Counted from the stretch's first letter, positions 35,510 through 47,534 are shown. The stretch: 64,000 nt of DNA from Macrobrachium rosenbergii (GCF_040412425.1 NC_089762.1:20829147-20893146), one strand, 5' to 3'. Translations and numbers: made by a program. The notes: a model not told the origin generated them from the sequence alone.

Positions 35510-35640
35510 AAGTGCAGGGATGGGTCACTGGGTGACACAGGTCTTCCCCAGAAATAGATTTTTCCTTTGTCAAAATCCCTTTTCTGGGCACGACCTGTGT
35601 CACCCAGTGAAATAGTAACAGAGAATCAGCCATACAAGAG
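35510..35640. repeat. DIRS copy 3 internal complementary region
   Basis: CCCCAGAAATAGATTTTTCC followed by TTTGTCAAAATCCC is the inverse of the outer left edge (35146-35178). It is followed at once by a copy of the other edge (TTCTGGGCACGACCTGTGTC). Juxtaposed outer ends match the DIRS circle-closure template. Confidence 0.75.
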
Positions 35641-35971
35641 CTTGGTGGTACACCCCAAAGATTACCTTAATGGAGCTAAATAAAACTAAGAGAAAAATTA
35701 CAGTGTTTTAATACTCCCAAATTATAAGAACAACACAATCAAAACTATAAGGCACACAGTCTAAAATTATAAAATAACCAATACCAAGACACTTAAGGCT
35801 AACAAGTTATGCCTGAAAACAGGATATCCACGGTACGGGTAGGAGTCAGGCTGTGAAGCAGGCCCGACCTAAAGGCTAGAAGCAGGGCAAGCAAGCGAGG
35901 CAGGTAGGCTAGAGAATATACCAATAGGTAAACGAGGATTACAAACCAAAAGGACAAAGAAGTTACATAAA

Positions 35972-37352
35972 CTAGTCTTGAGCTGGACCAGGAGGAACAA
36001 TACTTCCTGCAGCTACTGTAGAATATTTAAGAGCCTCTAGGGACTTAAGATAGTGGCGTTTAAATACTGTTGGTGATTTCCAGCCCGTATACTTTTTAAG
36101 GTCATCAAAATTCATGTTATCGAAATAGTTAGCTGAGGTGGCCACCGCTCGAATATCATGTACCGAGGTACTGAACCGGGTTTGCCTGTTTAATAAAATA
36201 AAGAATTTGTTGCCTGATGGCCTTTAAGGAAATGGTACCTCCATTTTCCCTAACAAAAAGAGGGCCTGAAGTTCTCTTAGAAGTTCTATTTAAATAAGCT
36301 TTTAAAGTATTGACTGGACATAAAGACAGATCCTGTGGAAGGGGAATAATCTTCCAAGGAGACCATCTATTTTGTGGATCCTCATTCTTTGCTAGAAAAC
36401 TGAGGTCCGGAGACAACAGAACTTCACCTGACGGGAGGAAATCAACATGATTCGGCTCTCTAGAAAGAGCAGACAGTTCAGAAATTCTAGCTCCTGAGGC
36501 TAGACTTACTAGGAATAACGTTTTCCTTAACAGACTCAGGTATGAACATAATTTGTTATCAGTGTCTGATGCCAATTTAAGTACGTCAATTAAGTACCAG
36601 GAAACCGTGTGTGGACGGGTTGCTGGTCTAAGACGAGCTCATGCTTTAGGAATTGACGAAAAATATGAGTCTGTAAGGTTAATATTGAAGCCATGTAAAA
36701 ATATTTTTCTTAAAGCCGATTTTGCTGTAGTAATAGAGGTGAGTCCTTTCTCAAATAATGACCTGAAGAACGAGATTGCAAGGTTCGTGGTCATTTCTTG
36801 AGCTTCAGATTCTCTCAGGAATAATACTAACTTTTTAACTGCTGAGTCATATTGTCTGAGGGTAGATTCCCTTTTGTCTGATTCTATGAACAGTGTGTTA
36901 ATAGGATCAATGTTAGCATCTTTCTGAGCTGCAAATTTCATGAAGTCCATAAAGCTAGGGCATTCAGAATTCTTGAGGAAGCTGACACAGTCCGAGTTTG
37001 TACTATTTGCGTCAACTTTGGCCTGGGGATTTGTATGCACCGGAGTTTCAACTCTAGAAGAAGAGGAAACCAATTGCTCTTCGGCCAGTTGGGTGCCACA
37101 AGTGCTACTTGACCTTTGAATGATCTGAGCTTGTGTAAAACTTTCATCAATAGGTTTATTGGTGGAAACAGATAGATCCTTTGCCACCTGTTCCAGTCTA
37201 TTGACATCGCATCTGTGGAGTGAGCTTGAGGGTCTAGATTGGGAGCAACGTAACATGGAAGTTTGTGGTTGCTCTCTGTGGCAAACAGGTCCACCTGGAG
37301 ACCTGGAACCTGACGACAAATCCATTTGAAAGATGCTTTGTCCAGTGACCAT
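35972..37352 (-). pseudogene. DIRS tyrosine recombinase (copy 3), one stop and one frameshift
   Basis: The N-terminal region reads MDFMKFAAQKDANIDPINTL and STLRQYDSAVKKLVLFLRES. An in-frame TGA at 36639-36641 follows SSIPKA and the frame continues ARLRPATRPHTVSWYLIDVL. Box I Arg lies in LVSLASGARISELSAL. After QILYFIKQANP a one-base shift near 36175 is needed to reach VHDIRAVATSANY (box II His/Arg) and SPTVFKRHYLKSLEALKYS (nucleophile Tyr), ending at the TAG at 35972. All catalytic residues are recognisable, so the two lesions are recent. The TGA sits in a context where CGA would give Arg, as expected from CpG deamination. Confidence 0.85.
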
Positions 37353-38725
37353 TCCGACTCCAGCGGAGTTGTCCTGGACAGTGAATCTGCAATGTCATTC
37401 CGGACACCTGCCAGATGGGTAGCTGACAGATGCCAACGGTGTTTTCTTGCCAGGGAGAAAATTGCTATCATTACTTGATTGATCTGGCTCGACTTGGAGC
37501 CCCCTCTGTTTATGCAGTGCACAACTACTGCACTGTCCAGTACCAGTCTGATATGAATCTGTCTGGTTGGACGCAGTTTCTTCAGAGTTAGAAATACTGC
37601 CATTGCTTCCAGAATGTTGATATGGAACTGGCGGAACATAGTGGACCACGTTCCTTGAACTTTCTTGTGTTGGGAATATCCTCCCCACCCGCTCAGGGAA
37701 GCATCCGTGTGGATCACCAATGATGGAGGGGGAAATTGGAGAGGCACTGACTTTGACAAACTCTTGACTGATGACCACGGTTGAAGCCTCTTCCTCAACA
37801 CCAGCGGAATTAGGGACACCTTGTTTCTGTATCTGCTGTTGGCTCGTCTCCGCCATACCCTGTTTATATCTTTCAGTTTGGCTTTCAGCAGCAAATCTGT
37901 TACTGGCCTTGAACTGAAGAGAACCTAGGACTCTTTCCTGGGTGCGACGAGAGGCTCTTTTGTTTTTGAGGAACTGCCTGGTAGCTTTGGCTATTTCCCT
38001 CCTTTTGGCTGGTGGAAGTGACAATTTGTGTGTCCAGATCCCATTGGATTCCTAACCATTGAAATCGAGCCTCCGGAACTAGGCGGGATTTCTTCCTGTT
38101 TATTTGAAAACCTAAGGATTCCAGGAAGCTGATCACTATGGACGTTGCTCTCCGACATTCCTTGGCGTTGGGTGCCCAAATTATCCAATCATCCAGGTAT
38201 GCGGCTAACATGATCCCCTGGGCCCGTAGTTGTTGGTCTACTGTTTCTGCCAGTTTGGTGAAAATTCTGGGCGCTATGTTGAGCCCGAATGGCATGACTC
38301 TGAACGAGTAAGCTTGATTTCCTAGTCTGAATCCTAGGTAAGGAGAGAAATTTTCAATCGGGACGTGATAATAGGCGTCTGAAAGATCTATAGAGGTGGT
38401 GACGGCCCCACACGGGAAGTAGGGTCCGCACCTGCGAGATTGTAAGCATCTTGAAACTTGTCGCATTGAGCGTATAAATTAAGACGAGACAAGTCTAGGA
38501 TTACTCTTTGCTGAATGGAGTCTTTCTTGGAACACTGAACAGTCTGCCTTGAAATTTCAGGTGTCTCACTTTCTTTATTGCCCTCTTTTGAAGAAGGTCT
38601 TTTACAAAGTCCAAGAGGGTTTGGATGGAGACTGATGGAATCTGACTGGCGGAGGAGGACCTCTGCTCCAGCTCCATCCCAGACCTTTGGAAACTATGCT
38701 GTGGGCCCACGGACTGAAGGTCCAA
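36938..38725 (-). pseudogene. DIRS reverse transcriptase/RNase H (copy 3), frameshifted
   Basis: RT starts in the 38725-38501 region (SIQTLLDFVKDLLQKRAIKK). The palm follows in the frame 38466-37900: TTSIDLSDAYYHVPIENFSP, LGFRLGNQAYSFRVMPFGLN, then AAYLDDWIIWAPNAKECRRA with the catalytic Asp pair, and FLESLGFQINRKKS. RNase H lies in another frame, 37894-36938: VIHTDASLSGWGGYS, INILEAMAVFLTLKKL, RLVLDSAVVVHCINRGGSKS, VRNDIADSLSR, then the DIRS tail VDLFATESNHKLPCY and VALVAPNWPKSNWFPLLL. The switch near 37900 and a gap near 38480 are the lesions. The end overlaps the recombinase frame by about 400 bp, as DIRS genes often do. Confidence 0.87.
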
Positions 38726-38843
38726 CGGTCCCGGAAGAGATGTAACCTCCCGCCTACCTGAGGAGACTCATTGAGTGGGAGAGGGCTTACTTCCTCTACT
38801 ACCTCAGCCTCCTCTTCCCCGTGAGAGAGGACATGATGCAGAC

Positions 38844-41159
38844 CTACCTCTGAAGGAGGCTCTGGCTCTGCTTCCCCTCGCATTTCTGTTGAAACCTCGA
38901 AATGCCCCTGGCTTTCAAACAAAGCGTTGAAAGCGGGGGGCGCACGAAGGTTGGAGAAGCAAGGGTTTGCTGAGCCGGCTGCATCAGAACAAAATGTTGC
39001 TGAGGCTGAGCTTTTGAGGTTGAAGGCTGACCGATGTGAGAGACCGGTACAGCTTGGAGCATAGTTTGGGCTTGAGGTTTTCTGTACCTCCTGAATCTTT
39101 TCCTATCCCTGGCTTGAGGTCCAGCGGACTCGGTGGCCTTCCTTTTGAAAGGAGACCCCAGCGGGAGCGAAGGCTCTGATTTGCTCTGGTTGCCTCCGCT
39201 AGAACATTGTTGACCTCATCCTCAGGGAAGATGTTAGGGCCCCAGATAGAACTCTTCATGAGTCTATTGGGCTCGTGTCTAATAGTGGCGTCCGCAAAGA
39301 TGTGCTTTCAGCAGTTTAGTCTTGCCACTACAAAATCATACAGGTCCACCTGGAATGCCGCTAACAGGGATTTGGTCAGGACCTGGAAAAGAGGTTCTTC
39401 AGCGTAGGTTACCGCCGTTGCCTCCGTAATGGAATGGCAATGGAATGCAGGGAGTGACTCAACCTGCACCTAGCTTCAAATTCTGCCTTCAAAAGAGCCT
39501 CCGGAATCTTGGGAAGCTGTTCACTAAAAAGAGATGAGGCGCACTCGGGGTCGAGTTTGCCCACCGTGAACGTGGCCGGAGCTCCCAACCAAAATTCCGA
39601 ATCTCCGGGGAATACAAGAGAGGTGGGATCTGTCTCCCGGAGTTGAGGTAGCGGCTTACCCTCGATTCCCACCTGACTAGTCAGCACTGCTATCTTAGTC
39701 GTGCAGGGGGTAGGGATGGAGTCACCTACCGAGAACATAGTGAAAGTCCCCTTAAAGGGGGTAAGCTTAGTGTTTTCGCACTCCCACTCAGTGAGAGCGC
39801 GCATCAAGGTGGATTGGGCTTGGTCCCTAGGGAAGATGACTGTCTCCTTCGGGACCTTGTCTGATCTGATCCAGGCTTCCTCCGTAAGCCTGGCGTAGCC
39901 TGGGTAGGGAGGCACCAGGTCGGGTGGAAAGAACTCCAGTTCTTCCAACCGACGAGTTCCCAAGCCCTCGATGGTCAGGGTGTCTTTGTGCCGAGGAGCA
40001 TGAAGGGCCAGGCGCCACGGGTTTCCCTTATCAAAGGGAGGCAGACTGGAGGCATCCGGAACAGCGTAAGTTTGTGCTGCTACTCCGGAGCGCATAAACC
40101 CGGAGAGCAAGTTTTCCTGGGTCTGCATCCTCTCTGCTAAAGATTTCACTGACTGACCAGAGGTCTGTATGCTCGAAACGAGCTGGGAGGAAAGGTCATT
40201 AATCCTGGCTTCGACCTTCTTATCCAACTTCTGCATTAGAAGTTCCGTGAAGGCCTCAGGGTCAAAGTTAAGCTGAGGGGGGACTAGCCTTAGATGACCT
40301 GGATCTCGACCCCTTGGGCGGGGAAGTAGCCTTGCTAGTGGACGCCACTGGGTTAAGAGCCCGTGACGACCTTGAGGGAGCTGACGGATTAGACCTTTGA
40401 GGCCTAGAGGACTTAGGTAAGTCCTTCTTTTTCAAGGTTTTCACCTTGGGAACAGTAGACCTCGACCTGTCCTCAAGGAAAGCTGCCTTAGGAAAACCTT
40501 GGAAAGAGGAAGAAGAGGAAGAAGAACCAAAAAGGGGACTAACTACACTCTCTCCCCCTGCCTCACTTACCACCCTACCTTCTACCTGGTGGTCCGGATC
40601 GACGCTCATAGGTTCGAGGTGGATATTGATGGCCGCCACCTCTTCCGCCACCTCTCCGCACAGGTTGTCTTCTTGGGAGGGTTGTCTCCCCTCCCGGATC
40701 CATTCGATTAAGGGGGCAGCTACTTCCGCCGGCACTGCGGCTGAGATCCGGGCTCCAGGGTAGAGGAGATTACAAATCTCCTCTGACAGGACGTAAGGCT
40801 TCCCCGACGCAACGTTCCTCCCAAACCCGCCAACCCAGGTCTTCAGGGTCGACAGCAAAGAGTCGCGGGTAATACGGTCAGACTGAAAGAAGAGAAATGA
40901 TTTACTGAAATATTCTCCAATCGCCGCATATATCAATATAAGCATTAGAGTCAAAGGAGACTAAAGGTTAGCGGTCTTTAAAGCTTACCGACTCATCCAT
41001 CACTCGCTTGTACAGAGCGTAACAGACCTCACAGCCATCCGGGTGCCAGACGACCAGGTCCCCAACGCGAACCGAGCAGCCGGAGTGCGAGCGGCACACC
41101 TCATGGCCACAGGGTTGTTGGAGAACCGCTGTGCACCCAGGCTCCTGACAGCGTACCAT
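38844..41159 (-). pseudogene. DIRS gag (copy 3): two exons, few lesions
   Basis: Exon 1 (41159-40989) reads MVRCQEPGCTAVLQQPCGHE, then CRSHSGCSVRVGD and HPDGCEVCYALYKRVMDES, a Cys/His-rich start. After a 106-bp intron, exon 2 continues SDRITRDSLLSTLKTWVGGF, an acidic and Ser-rich linker, and basic Ser/Pro/Lys sequence. A one-base shift in a six-C run near 40270 leads to PQLNFDPEAFTELLMQKLDK and a long conserved block (39409-40236). A shift near 39430 and a TGA near 39310 precede KHIFADATIRHEPNRLMKSS and WGPNIFPEDEVNNVLAEATR (to about 39100). Presumed nucleocapsid; function is inferred from position. Confidence 0.75.
40883..40988 (-). other. Spliceosomal intron (106 bp) in DIRS copy 3 gag
   Basis: The donor is GAGTCG|GTAAGC and the acceptor is TTTCTCTTCTTTCAG|TCTGAC. 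Splicing joins MDES to SDRITRD in phase 0; without it the frame stops shortly after KDR. It is AT-rich, unlike the flanking coding sequence. Not confirmed by transcripts. Confidence 0.7.
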
Positions 41160-41199
41160 CTGTAAGCGGAAAGATGATAAATGAGTATCGCGAGTTAAG

Positions 41200-41440
41200 G
41201 CCCGCCGGATTAAGTCTGGCAGAAATAGGATACCTTAACCTAATAATGGGTGATGGAACATGCTTACTGTCAGGCAAAATCCCGCCGGAATTAAATCCGG
41301 CAGCATAAAGATAATATACGATACATGAGTAACATAAAGTTAAGGGCCGCCGGAGAAGGTCCGACGGTAACAGGATACCTTAACCTAGGAACATGGATTT
41401 ATATAATTAAACACCGCCGGAAAGAATCCGGCAGCGGACA
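41200..41440. repeat. Four GC-rich hairpins in the DIRS copy 3 leader
   Basis: Short perfect or near-perfect stems of the form GCCGGA...TCCGGC occur near 41203, 41283, 41348 and 41415 in otherwise AT-rich sequence. A flanking phrase GGATACCTTAACCTA recurs near 41229 and 41374, so the block is a ~145-bp duplication with two hairpins per unit. Confidence 0.8.
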
Positions 41441-42074
41441 TAGATATAAGTTATGCTACGGAATGGTCAACTAATTAAGTAAACAAGAGTACTTTAAAGA
41501 TACGCTGGTGCTATGATACTCCGCCCTGATTGCCACGGAAATCTCGTTATCTCACACCTAAGGTAGCGGCGGAAGAGGCGGAGAGGAGTTTTCGCATCTG
41601 GCTCAGCTCTCAACGCGTGGGGCGGGAACCAGGTAGTGGAAAGCGCCGACCAACCGAAAACCATACCCACCGGAGTGGTAACGTGTACTATAACAACGAG
41701 AGATCTGACTAACCCGGCGGAGAATGAACATAGCGAAAGTCAAGATAGCATCCCTGGGACTGTGTTTGATGCTCCAGCTAAGACTGAGGGAAGCGAACAA
41801 ACGAAACACCTGCTGACAATGGGAAAAGATAGCAGAGTGGTGGAAATCGATAAGCGGTGGCCAGAAGGGTGGGTAACACCCTCTGGAAGCTGACGGAAAC
41901 TCCCCACGGGGTGCTGATCATAAGTGATCGGCGTCCCTTGCGTAGGGAGATGTCTAGGTCACACGCCAAATGCTAAATGATAGGTAAGGAAGGACTAGGC
42001 TACATACATGAAAAGATCTGTGCAACCTTAGATCCCAGACCATCTTCCAAAACCAAAACTTTTTGACTTGGACA

Positions 42075-42470
42075 GGAAGGCCAGAATAGGTGCAACAGGA
42101 GGGGGGGGAAACCACGCAATGTCTGGCCACACCCTCCAACAATGAAAGTCTGGTCAGGTGGGAGGCTATGAATTGAGGAGACCCTTCACTATTCTAACCT
42201 CACCTTCCAAAAACCTCGCAGCCTGGTCAGGTGGGCTAAAAAAAAGGGGGGGGGAAGGGCCTCACTAGCCTAACCTCACCTTCCAAAAACGTGACAGCAT
42301 GGTCAGGTGGGCCAAGAGAGAACGAGGAACTCCCTCAACAACCTAACATCTCCCTCCAAAGCCTCAAAACGACCTGGTCAGGAGAGCTAGGAACCATGAG
42401 CATCGTGAAAAGAGCCTATCCTGTCTAGCCTAACTCTCCGAAACCGATTACGGAACGGTCGAGTAGGCTA
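42075..42470. repeat. ~74-bp tandem repeat in the DIRS copy 3 leader
   Basis: The landmark CTGGTCAGGTGGGCTA or its variants falls near 42150, 42223, 42299, 42374 and 42446 (spacing 72-76). Each is followed by TAACCTCACCTTCCAAAAAC or a diverged form. Confidence 0.85.
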
Positions 42471-43289
42471 GGCTAGAAAATACCTAAACGAATAAAACTA
42501 TCTGACTTCAAGTACTAAAATAACAAGTTAACCAGATGATGTGTAAAATATTAAAACATATATATGTTCATGAATACATAAAAGACTCAGCTGTAGAGAA
42601 GGCCAAACAACCCGCGGTATATGGGAAGCGGGGATACCCAATATGGCCGACCCTGACGCTGAATCACAATTAAAATTAATCCAAATATTTTCATGTCATC
42701 CATCACCGTACACATCAGAAAAGGTCATGAGCATAACAGTACCATCAAGGAGAATGTACCTGCTCGCTGGCAGAGGAAGGGGACCAGGGAAAAAGAGAAT
42801 TTATGATCAGAAAGGAGGGAGGGGGAAGAACCTCCGTCTCTAGCCTAGATTAATCATGATACGGGTTCCTAACCCCCTACCAGCGAAAAGGTGATTCATA
42901 TAATAAAACTCCAAATGAAAGGAGTATATATATAATTATATAGAAAAAACTAGCAGTAACTTTCTGCTAAAACCATGCGAAGACTGAGGGTCCAGCATGG
43001 CCGAGGCGGATGCCGCCGCAATCGGCTGCGTCGTGTTATTTACCTGGTAAACAATAAATTAAAGGTCAAATAAGATGCCTCTGTAAGAAAAAACCAAAAG
43101 GAGATGGTACTCAACTTAGGTGATGCAAATTCTGGATGGGATGACATGATGCAAGATCGAAATTCACGAAAAAACAGCACCAAGAAAAAACACGGTGATG
43201 TCTGAAAGCGTGCTAAGTTGGAATGTATACAAGATGGCGGATGAGGTGTTGGCTGGCTGGGAGAAGAGGTGAGGTATGTGACGGTTCCT

Positions 43290-43566
43290 CACTTTTCGGG
43301 GTTTTGAGATTGGAGATCTCTATAGGGCAGAGGCCTGTGGCAGTGGCAACACTCACCCTTTGTGTATACCGACACCATTAAATGGCGCTCGAACTGGGGG
43401 TCATAACCCTGGCATTGTGTTTAGCTTTTTCTCTGGTATTTTTAGCAATACTTATACCTAGAAATATGTGCTAAATGGATATTTCACCGGGTGACACAGG
43501 TCGAGCCCAGAAATGTGTGCTATTGGAACCATTTCACTGGGTGACACAGGTCAAGCCCAGAAATAT
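43290..43566. repeat. DIRS copy 3 inverted terminal repeat (5' end)
   Basis: Inverted partner of 35142-35390, with an extra ~56-bp internal duplication (GGGTGACACAGGTC.AGCCCAGAAAT appears twice at 43490 and 43540). Confidence 0.85.
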
Positions 43567-43601
43567 GTTGTAAAAATGTGTAAGTGCTAACTACAAACAT
43601 G

Positions 43602-44048
<447 letters not shown>

Positions 44049-44448
44049 TAGTCTTACATTAGATATGAAAAGATGGAAATTCAGTATTAAACATATTTTA
44101 AATGAAATTAAAGTTACTGTAATTTCATTTAAAAGTTAGCTTAATACATTAGCCTTAAAAAGAAAAAGAAATAAATGGTTGATGTAAAAATATAGGAGAA
44201 CGTGAAGATTAGTATACTGTTTCTCTCTCTCCCCATTCCACCGATCTATTTTTAGAAGTCTTCTCAACCTCGTTTTTAAAAACTTCTTTATTCTGTCTCT
44301 TTCTCTTTGTTCTGAAATACTATTTCTCTATGTTTTAGAGCAGCGGATTTACAGTTTGTATACGGTACAGGTAAAATTAGATCAAAATAAAATTATCTAC
44401 TGTACAATTAAAGACATACGGAGAAACAGTAATATTAGAGTGTGCTAA

Positions 44449-44548
<100 letters not shown>

Positions 44549-44822
44549 TTTGACCTGCTAAGCATCAACACTCCCCATTCTTGTCATGTTAAATTGACAT
44601 GTCTGACAGCTTTGCCTTCAAGCTTCTTACAGAAGATGAGGGAAAGATATTTGTTTGTTTAAAATATGTATCACAAACAAATTTTGTAATTACAGCTATA
44701 TTATTATTATTATTATTATATTATCAATATTTGAAAATTATTACTTATTATTACGTAAAAAAAATTATTTATCATGCAAAACAAATAAACAATACATGTA
44801 CCATAAAAATTCTCTCATCTCA

Positions 44823-44826
<4 letters not shown>

Positions 44827-44896
<70 letters not shown>
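44827..44896. repeat. (GA)n array, 70 bp
   Basis: Pure GA run preceded by ACCATAAAAATTCTCTCAT. The same preceding text occurs before the array at 56145-56185. Confidence 0.98.
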
Positions 44897-44899
<3 letters not shown>

Positions 44900-45114
44900 T
44901 GTTACTTTTATTATTTAATTTACACATAAAGGCTTGAAAACTTATAAATGACATAAAAAATTAAACAAACACTTTTGTAGGGTTTCTCAGTATTCGCAAA
45001 TGTTCGCGTGTCTGTGAAACACTCATATATGACAATTAGTTAGGTTCCAATGAAAAGTTTGCATGTCTGTAAATTCACACAACTTGAATTGTTCAAGTTT
45101 AGGGTATTACTGTA

Positions 45115-45789
45115 CATGGCAAATATTACACAGATAACACTGTGCTATATCTTCCCACAGCAAAATTATAACTGCTTCAACATGAATATTAGGAAATAGC
45201 AAAGCTGAATGATATAGAAAGATAAAATGTTGCACTCTTACCTCATACAAAAAGGATGTGCATTTTATCAAACTAATTCACAAGACTAAGTAAACAGGCT
45301 GACAACAATGAATGATCAATAAATGCTAATACTTTAACAAAATGGAGAAAACCCAAGAAAGCAGTGAAATGATGGCTGATTCTAAAGCAGTTTTAACACT
45401 TGAAAAATTCTATACACTTATTCCTTAAAGAATCCAGTAAAAAAAAAAATGTTGAAAATTATGACTGTAACCTGATATTTACACACTGCCCAGTGTAAAA
45501 AGCTACTGAAACTGAAAAATGGTTTGCTAGGCACTTGCAAAATGGCAGACAAACAAACATTGACATGGTTTGCCACCAAATGGTGAGAATACTCCAGATG
45601 CATGAACTACCAGTTGGAACTGGAGAATTTCTTCTTCTGTGGATTATCTAACAGTTTGTGTGGATGTAAATGAGGCTAATGTAAAGTAATGAATGTGTGA
45701 TAAAACAAATTTTGTGACAAATGAAATGACACTGTAAATAATGGGTTTGTTATTAAACATACAAGTACAGTATTCAGCTTTACCATTCA
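45115..45789. other. ASCC3 intron, nothing recognised
   Basis: Ordinary AT-rich sequence between the split transposon and a LINE relic. Confidence 0.5.
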
Positions 45790-46640
45790 AGTTACATGAG
45801 AATTTCCTTCTTCATGGTTAGACATGAAAATTCCTTCTCACTGTCTTTTGTCTTATTCACTTTCTGGATGAATTCCAATGGTCAAGTCTTCATCTCTCCA
45901 TTGTTTCTGGACTTTCTTGGTCTACTTACTGGTCTTTGATGTGCTACATACATATCTAGTATATTTCTAAGTAACTGCTCAACTTTCCATTACAAGTACA
46001 AATCAACCAAATAACTGAAATCCTTGTTTATTTTCCTGGTATTGGTCATCACATAACTCTGAAATTTCCCAACCTTCAACATGATCTCATTGCACTTCAG
46101 TTGTAAATCTTAGCAGTTTGTGATAACACCTCATTAAAATTTCCTCCAATTTCTAATAAGACACTTATTTACAAGAATTCTAGGAGTCTCTTTTCCCTTC
46201 ACCCAGTCTTCTGCTGTCCTTTTTTTTCAAGCCCCCTAAAAATACCTGCTTCACACTTCAGTACATTCTCTAGGTAATAAAAATTGTATTAAATCTTCCA
46301 AGACTTGCCCTCCTGCCACAGCAGGGCACACCTCCCTCTTTCCCCCATTTACTCTTGTAACAGATTCCTGGCATTGTAAAATCCTTGATATACTGTTGTG
46401 CAAATCCTGAGTAGCTCTTGTGACTGACTATCTGTTGCAATCAATGAACATAAAATTCAGCCCAAAACCTCTCCAGCAGCATTCACATGGCCACTTCCCT
46501 CACTACTTTTTCCTTTGCCTCCTCTTAGGTTGACAAAGCTTTGTTTTGCTCAAAATTAATTTTAATCCTCTCATATCCATTTAACTCTACCATGTTTTAC
46601 ACATTTCAACAATCTCTTCCTCCAATTTTTTTATTATTAT
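45790..46640 (-). pseudogene. LINE relic with GKWPC Cys-rich motif
   Basis: On the minus strand near 46500-46400 the frame reads GKWPCECCWRGFGLNFMFID then CNR. This resembles the GKWPC..C..GVGSNSI.C..C motif found between RT and the C-terminal region of a LINE family I know from decapod sequence. Further on (46200-45850) come weak matches including VKGKETPRILVNKCL and VSRPRKSRNN, the latter like the RGRPRK block near that family's end. The region is heavily mutated and no RT catalytic motif remains. The call rests mainly on one motif and is moderate. Confidence 0.45.
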
Positions 46641-46660
46641 TATTATTATTATTACAGTAC

Positions 46661-46717
<57 letters not shown>

Positions 46718-46725
46718 TTATTGAA
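46625..46725. repeat. (ATT)n array
   Basis: About 100 bp of ATT repeats with three interruptions, directly at the 3' end (minus strand) of the Penelope-like fragment. Confidence 0.95.
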
Positions 46726-46739
46726 AAGGATGGCGGTAT

Positions 46740-47534
46740 TTTGCAAATTTATCTTATACAGGATCTTTTCTATTTTAATTTGCTTTTCAGGCTCAGCGAT
46801 ATTGGTCAGCAACTGGCCAATATTCATATCGGAAAAGGACAATTTTGGGATGTGGAAAGTGATTTTATTGAAATATTCATTAAAAAATCTGTAGAATTCT
46901 TCGTGGTCTCATTCGGTAGTCTACATTCTTTTTCTATTTCAGGTTGTGGTACTGTTGACGATTCAACCAGCTCGATGGTCATCCTCTGGAAGTGGTTGAG
47001 AAGGATCTGGAGAAACAAGGTACTTGGGTTGGTATTTATAGGATCTTGATCTGTGCTGAATTAAGATTGGCTGCCCGGGGCTGGTTGTCTCGGGTGGAGC
47101 CTTCTCTCCAGTGTTGATGTTTGGGGCTCGTCTTGTGTGTGAGCGACAGTGTAGCGCTGGGGATGAATGGGAGAATTTTGATCCTCAGATGCAGAATTTT
47201 GATTCGCTTGCTCACTGTGGGGGTCACTCGGTGCTGGTCTCCTGGTGGCTGTGTGGAGGAGAAGGGTTTCCTGCATAATGTTGAGGGTTGGTTTCTCCTT
47301 CCCAATGTGCAATGCTTCCAGGGGGTGCATGCAGCAGTGGTCCGTAGTTCGGTCAATTATTTCTATATTCGGGATTATTCCTTTTCTTGTAATTCTCTGG
47401 TTATGGGCAGTCTTGGCATGGTTAAAGATGGCTCCCTCTTGGGCATGGTAGGAAATCCTCTTGGAGAAATGCATGGTGGTCATACCAATGTATGAGCCAA
47501 TGGTACTTCCCTGCCTTGTAGCCATTCCTGACAT
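46740..47534 (-). pseudogene. Penelope-like element: GIY-YIG endonuclease end
   Basis: Minus strand from 47534: GSYIGMTTMHFSKRISYHAQ, EGAIFNHAKTAHNQ, IIPNIEIIDRT and HPLEALHIGKEKPTLNIMQE. This is the layout of the GIY-YIG nuclease at the C-terminus of Penelope-like retroelements (YIG..T...L..R...H, then N..II and EAL.I....P.LN.Q). It is followed by a Pro/Ser-rich tail ending near 47061; after a stop, similar sequence continues to 46824. No RT is present, so it is a 5'-truncated copy. It ends next to an (ATT)n array and is only 0.2 kb from an ASCC3 exon. Confidence 0.65.

Larger units (their letters stand above)
35142..43566 (-). mobile_element. DIRS1-like retrotransposon copy 3 (8.4 kb)
   Basis: Inverted terminal repeats (35142-35390 and 43290-43566) enclose, on the minus strand, a long leader with hairpins and a tandem array (41160-43290), gag with an intron (41159-38844), RT/RNase H (38725-36938) and tyrosine recombinase (37352-35972). 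An internal complementary region is at 35510-35640. It belongs to a different family from copy 2: the termini and gag are unrelated in sequence. Lesions are few (a TGA each in gag and recombinase, and some single-base frameshifts), so it is a fairly recent insertion. Confidence 0.92.
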
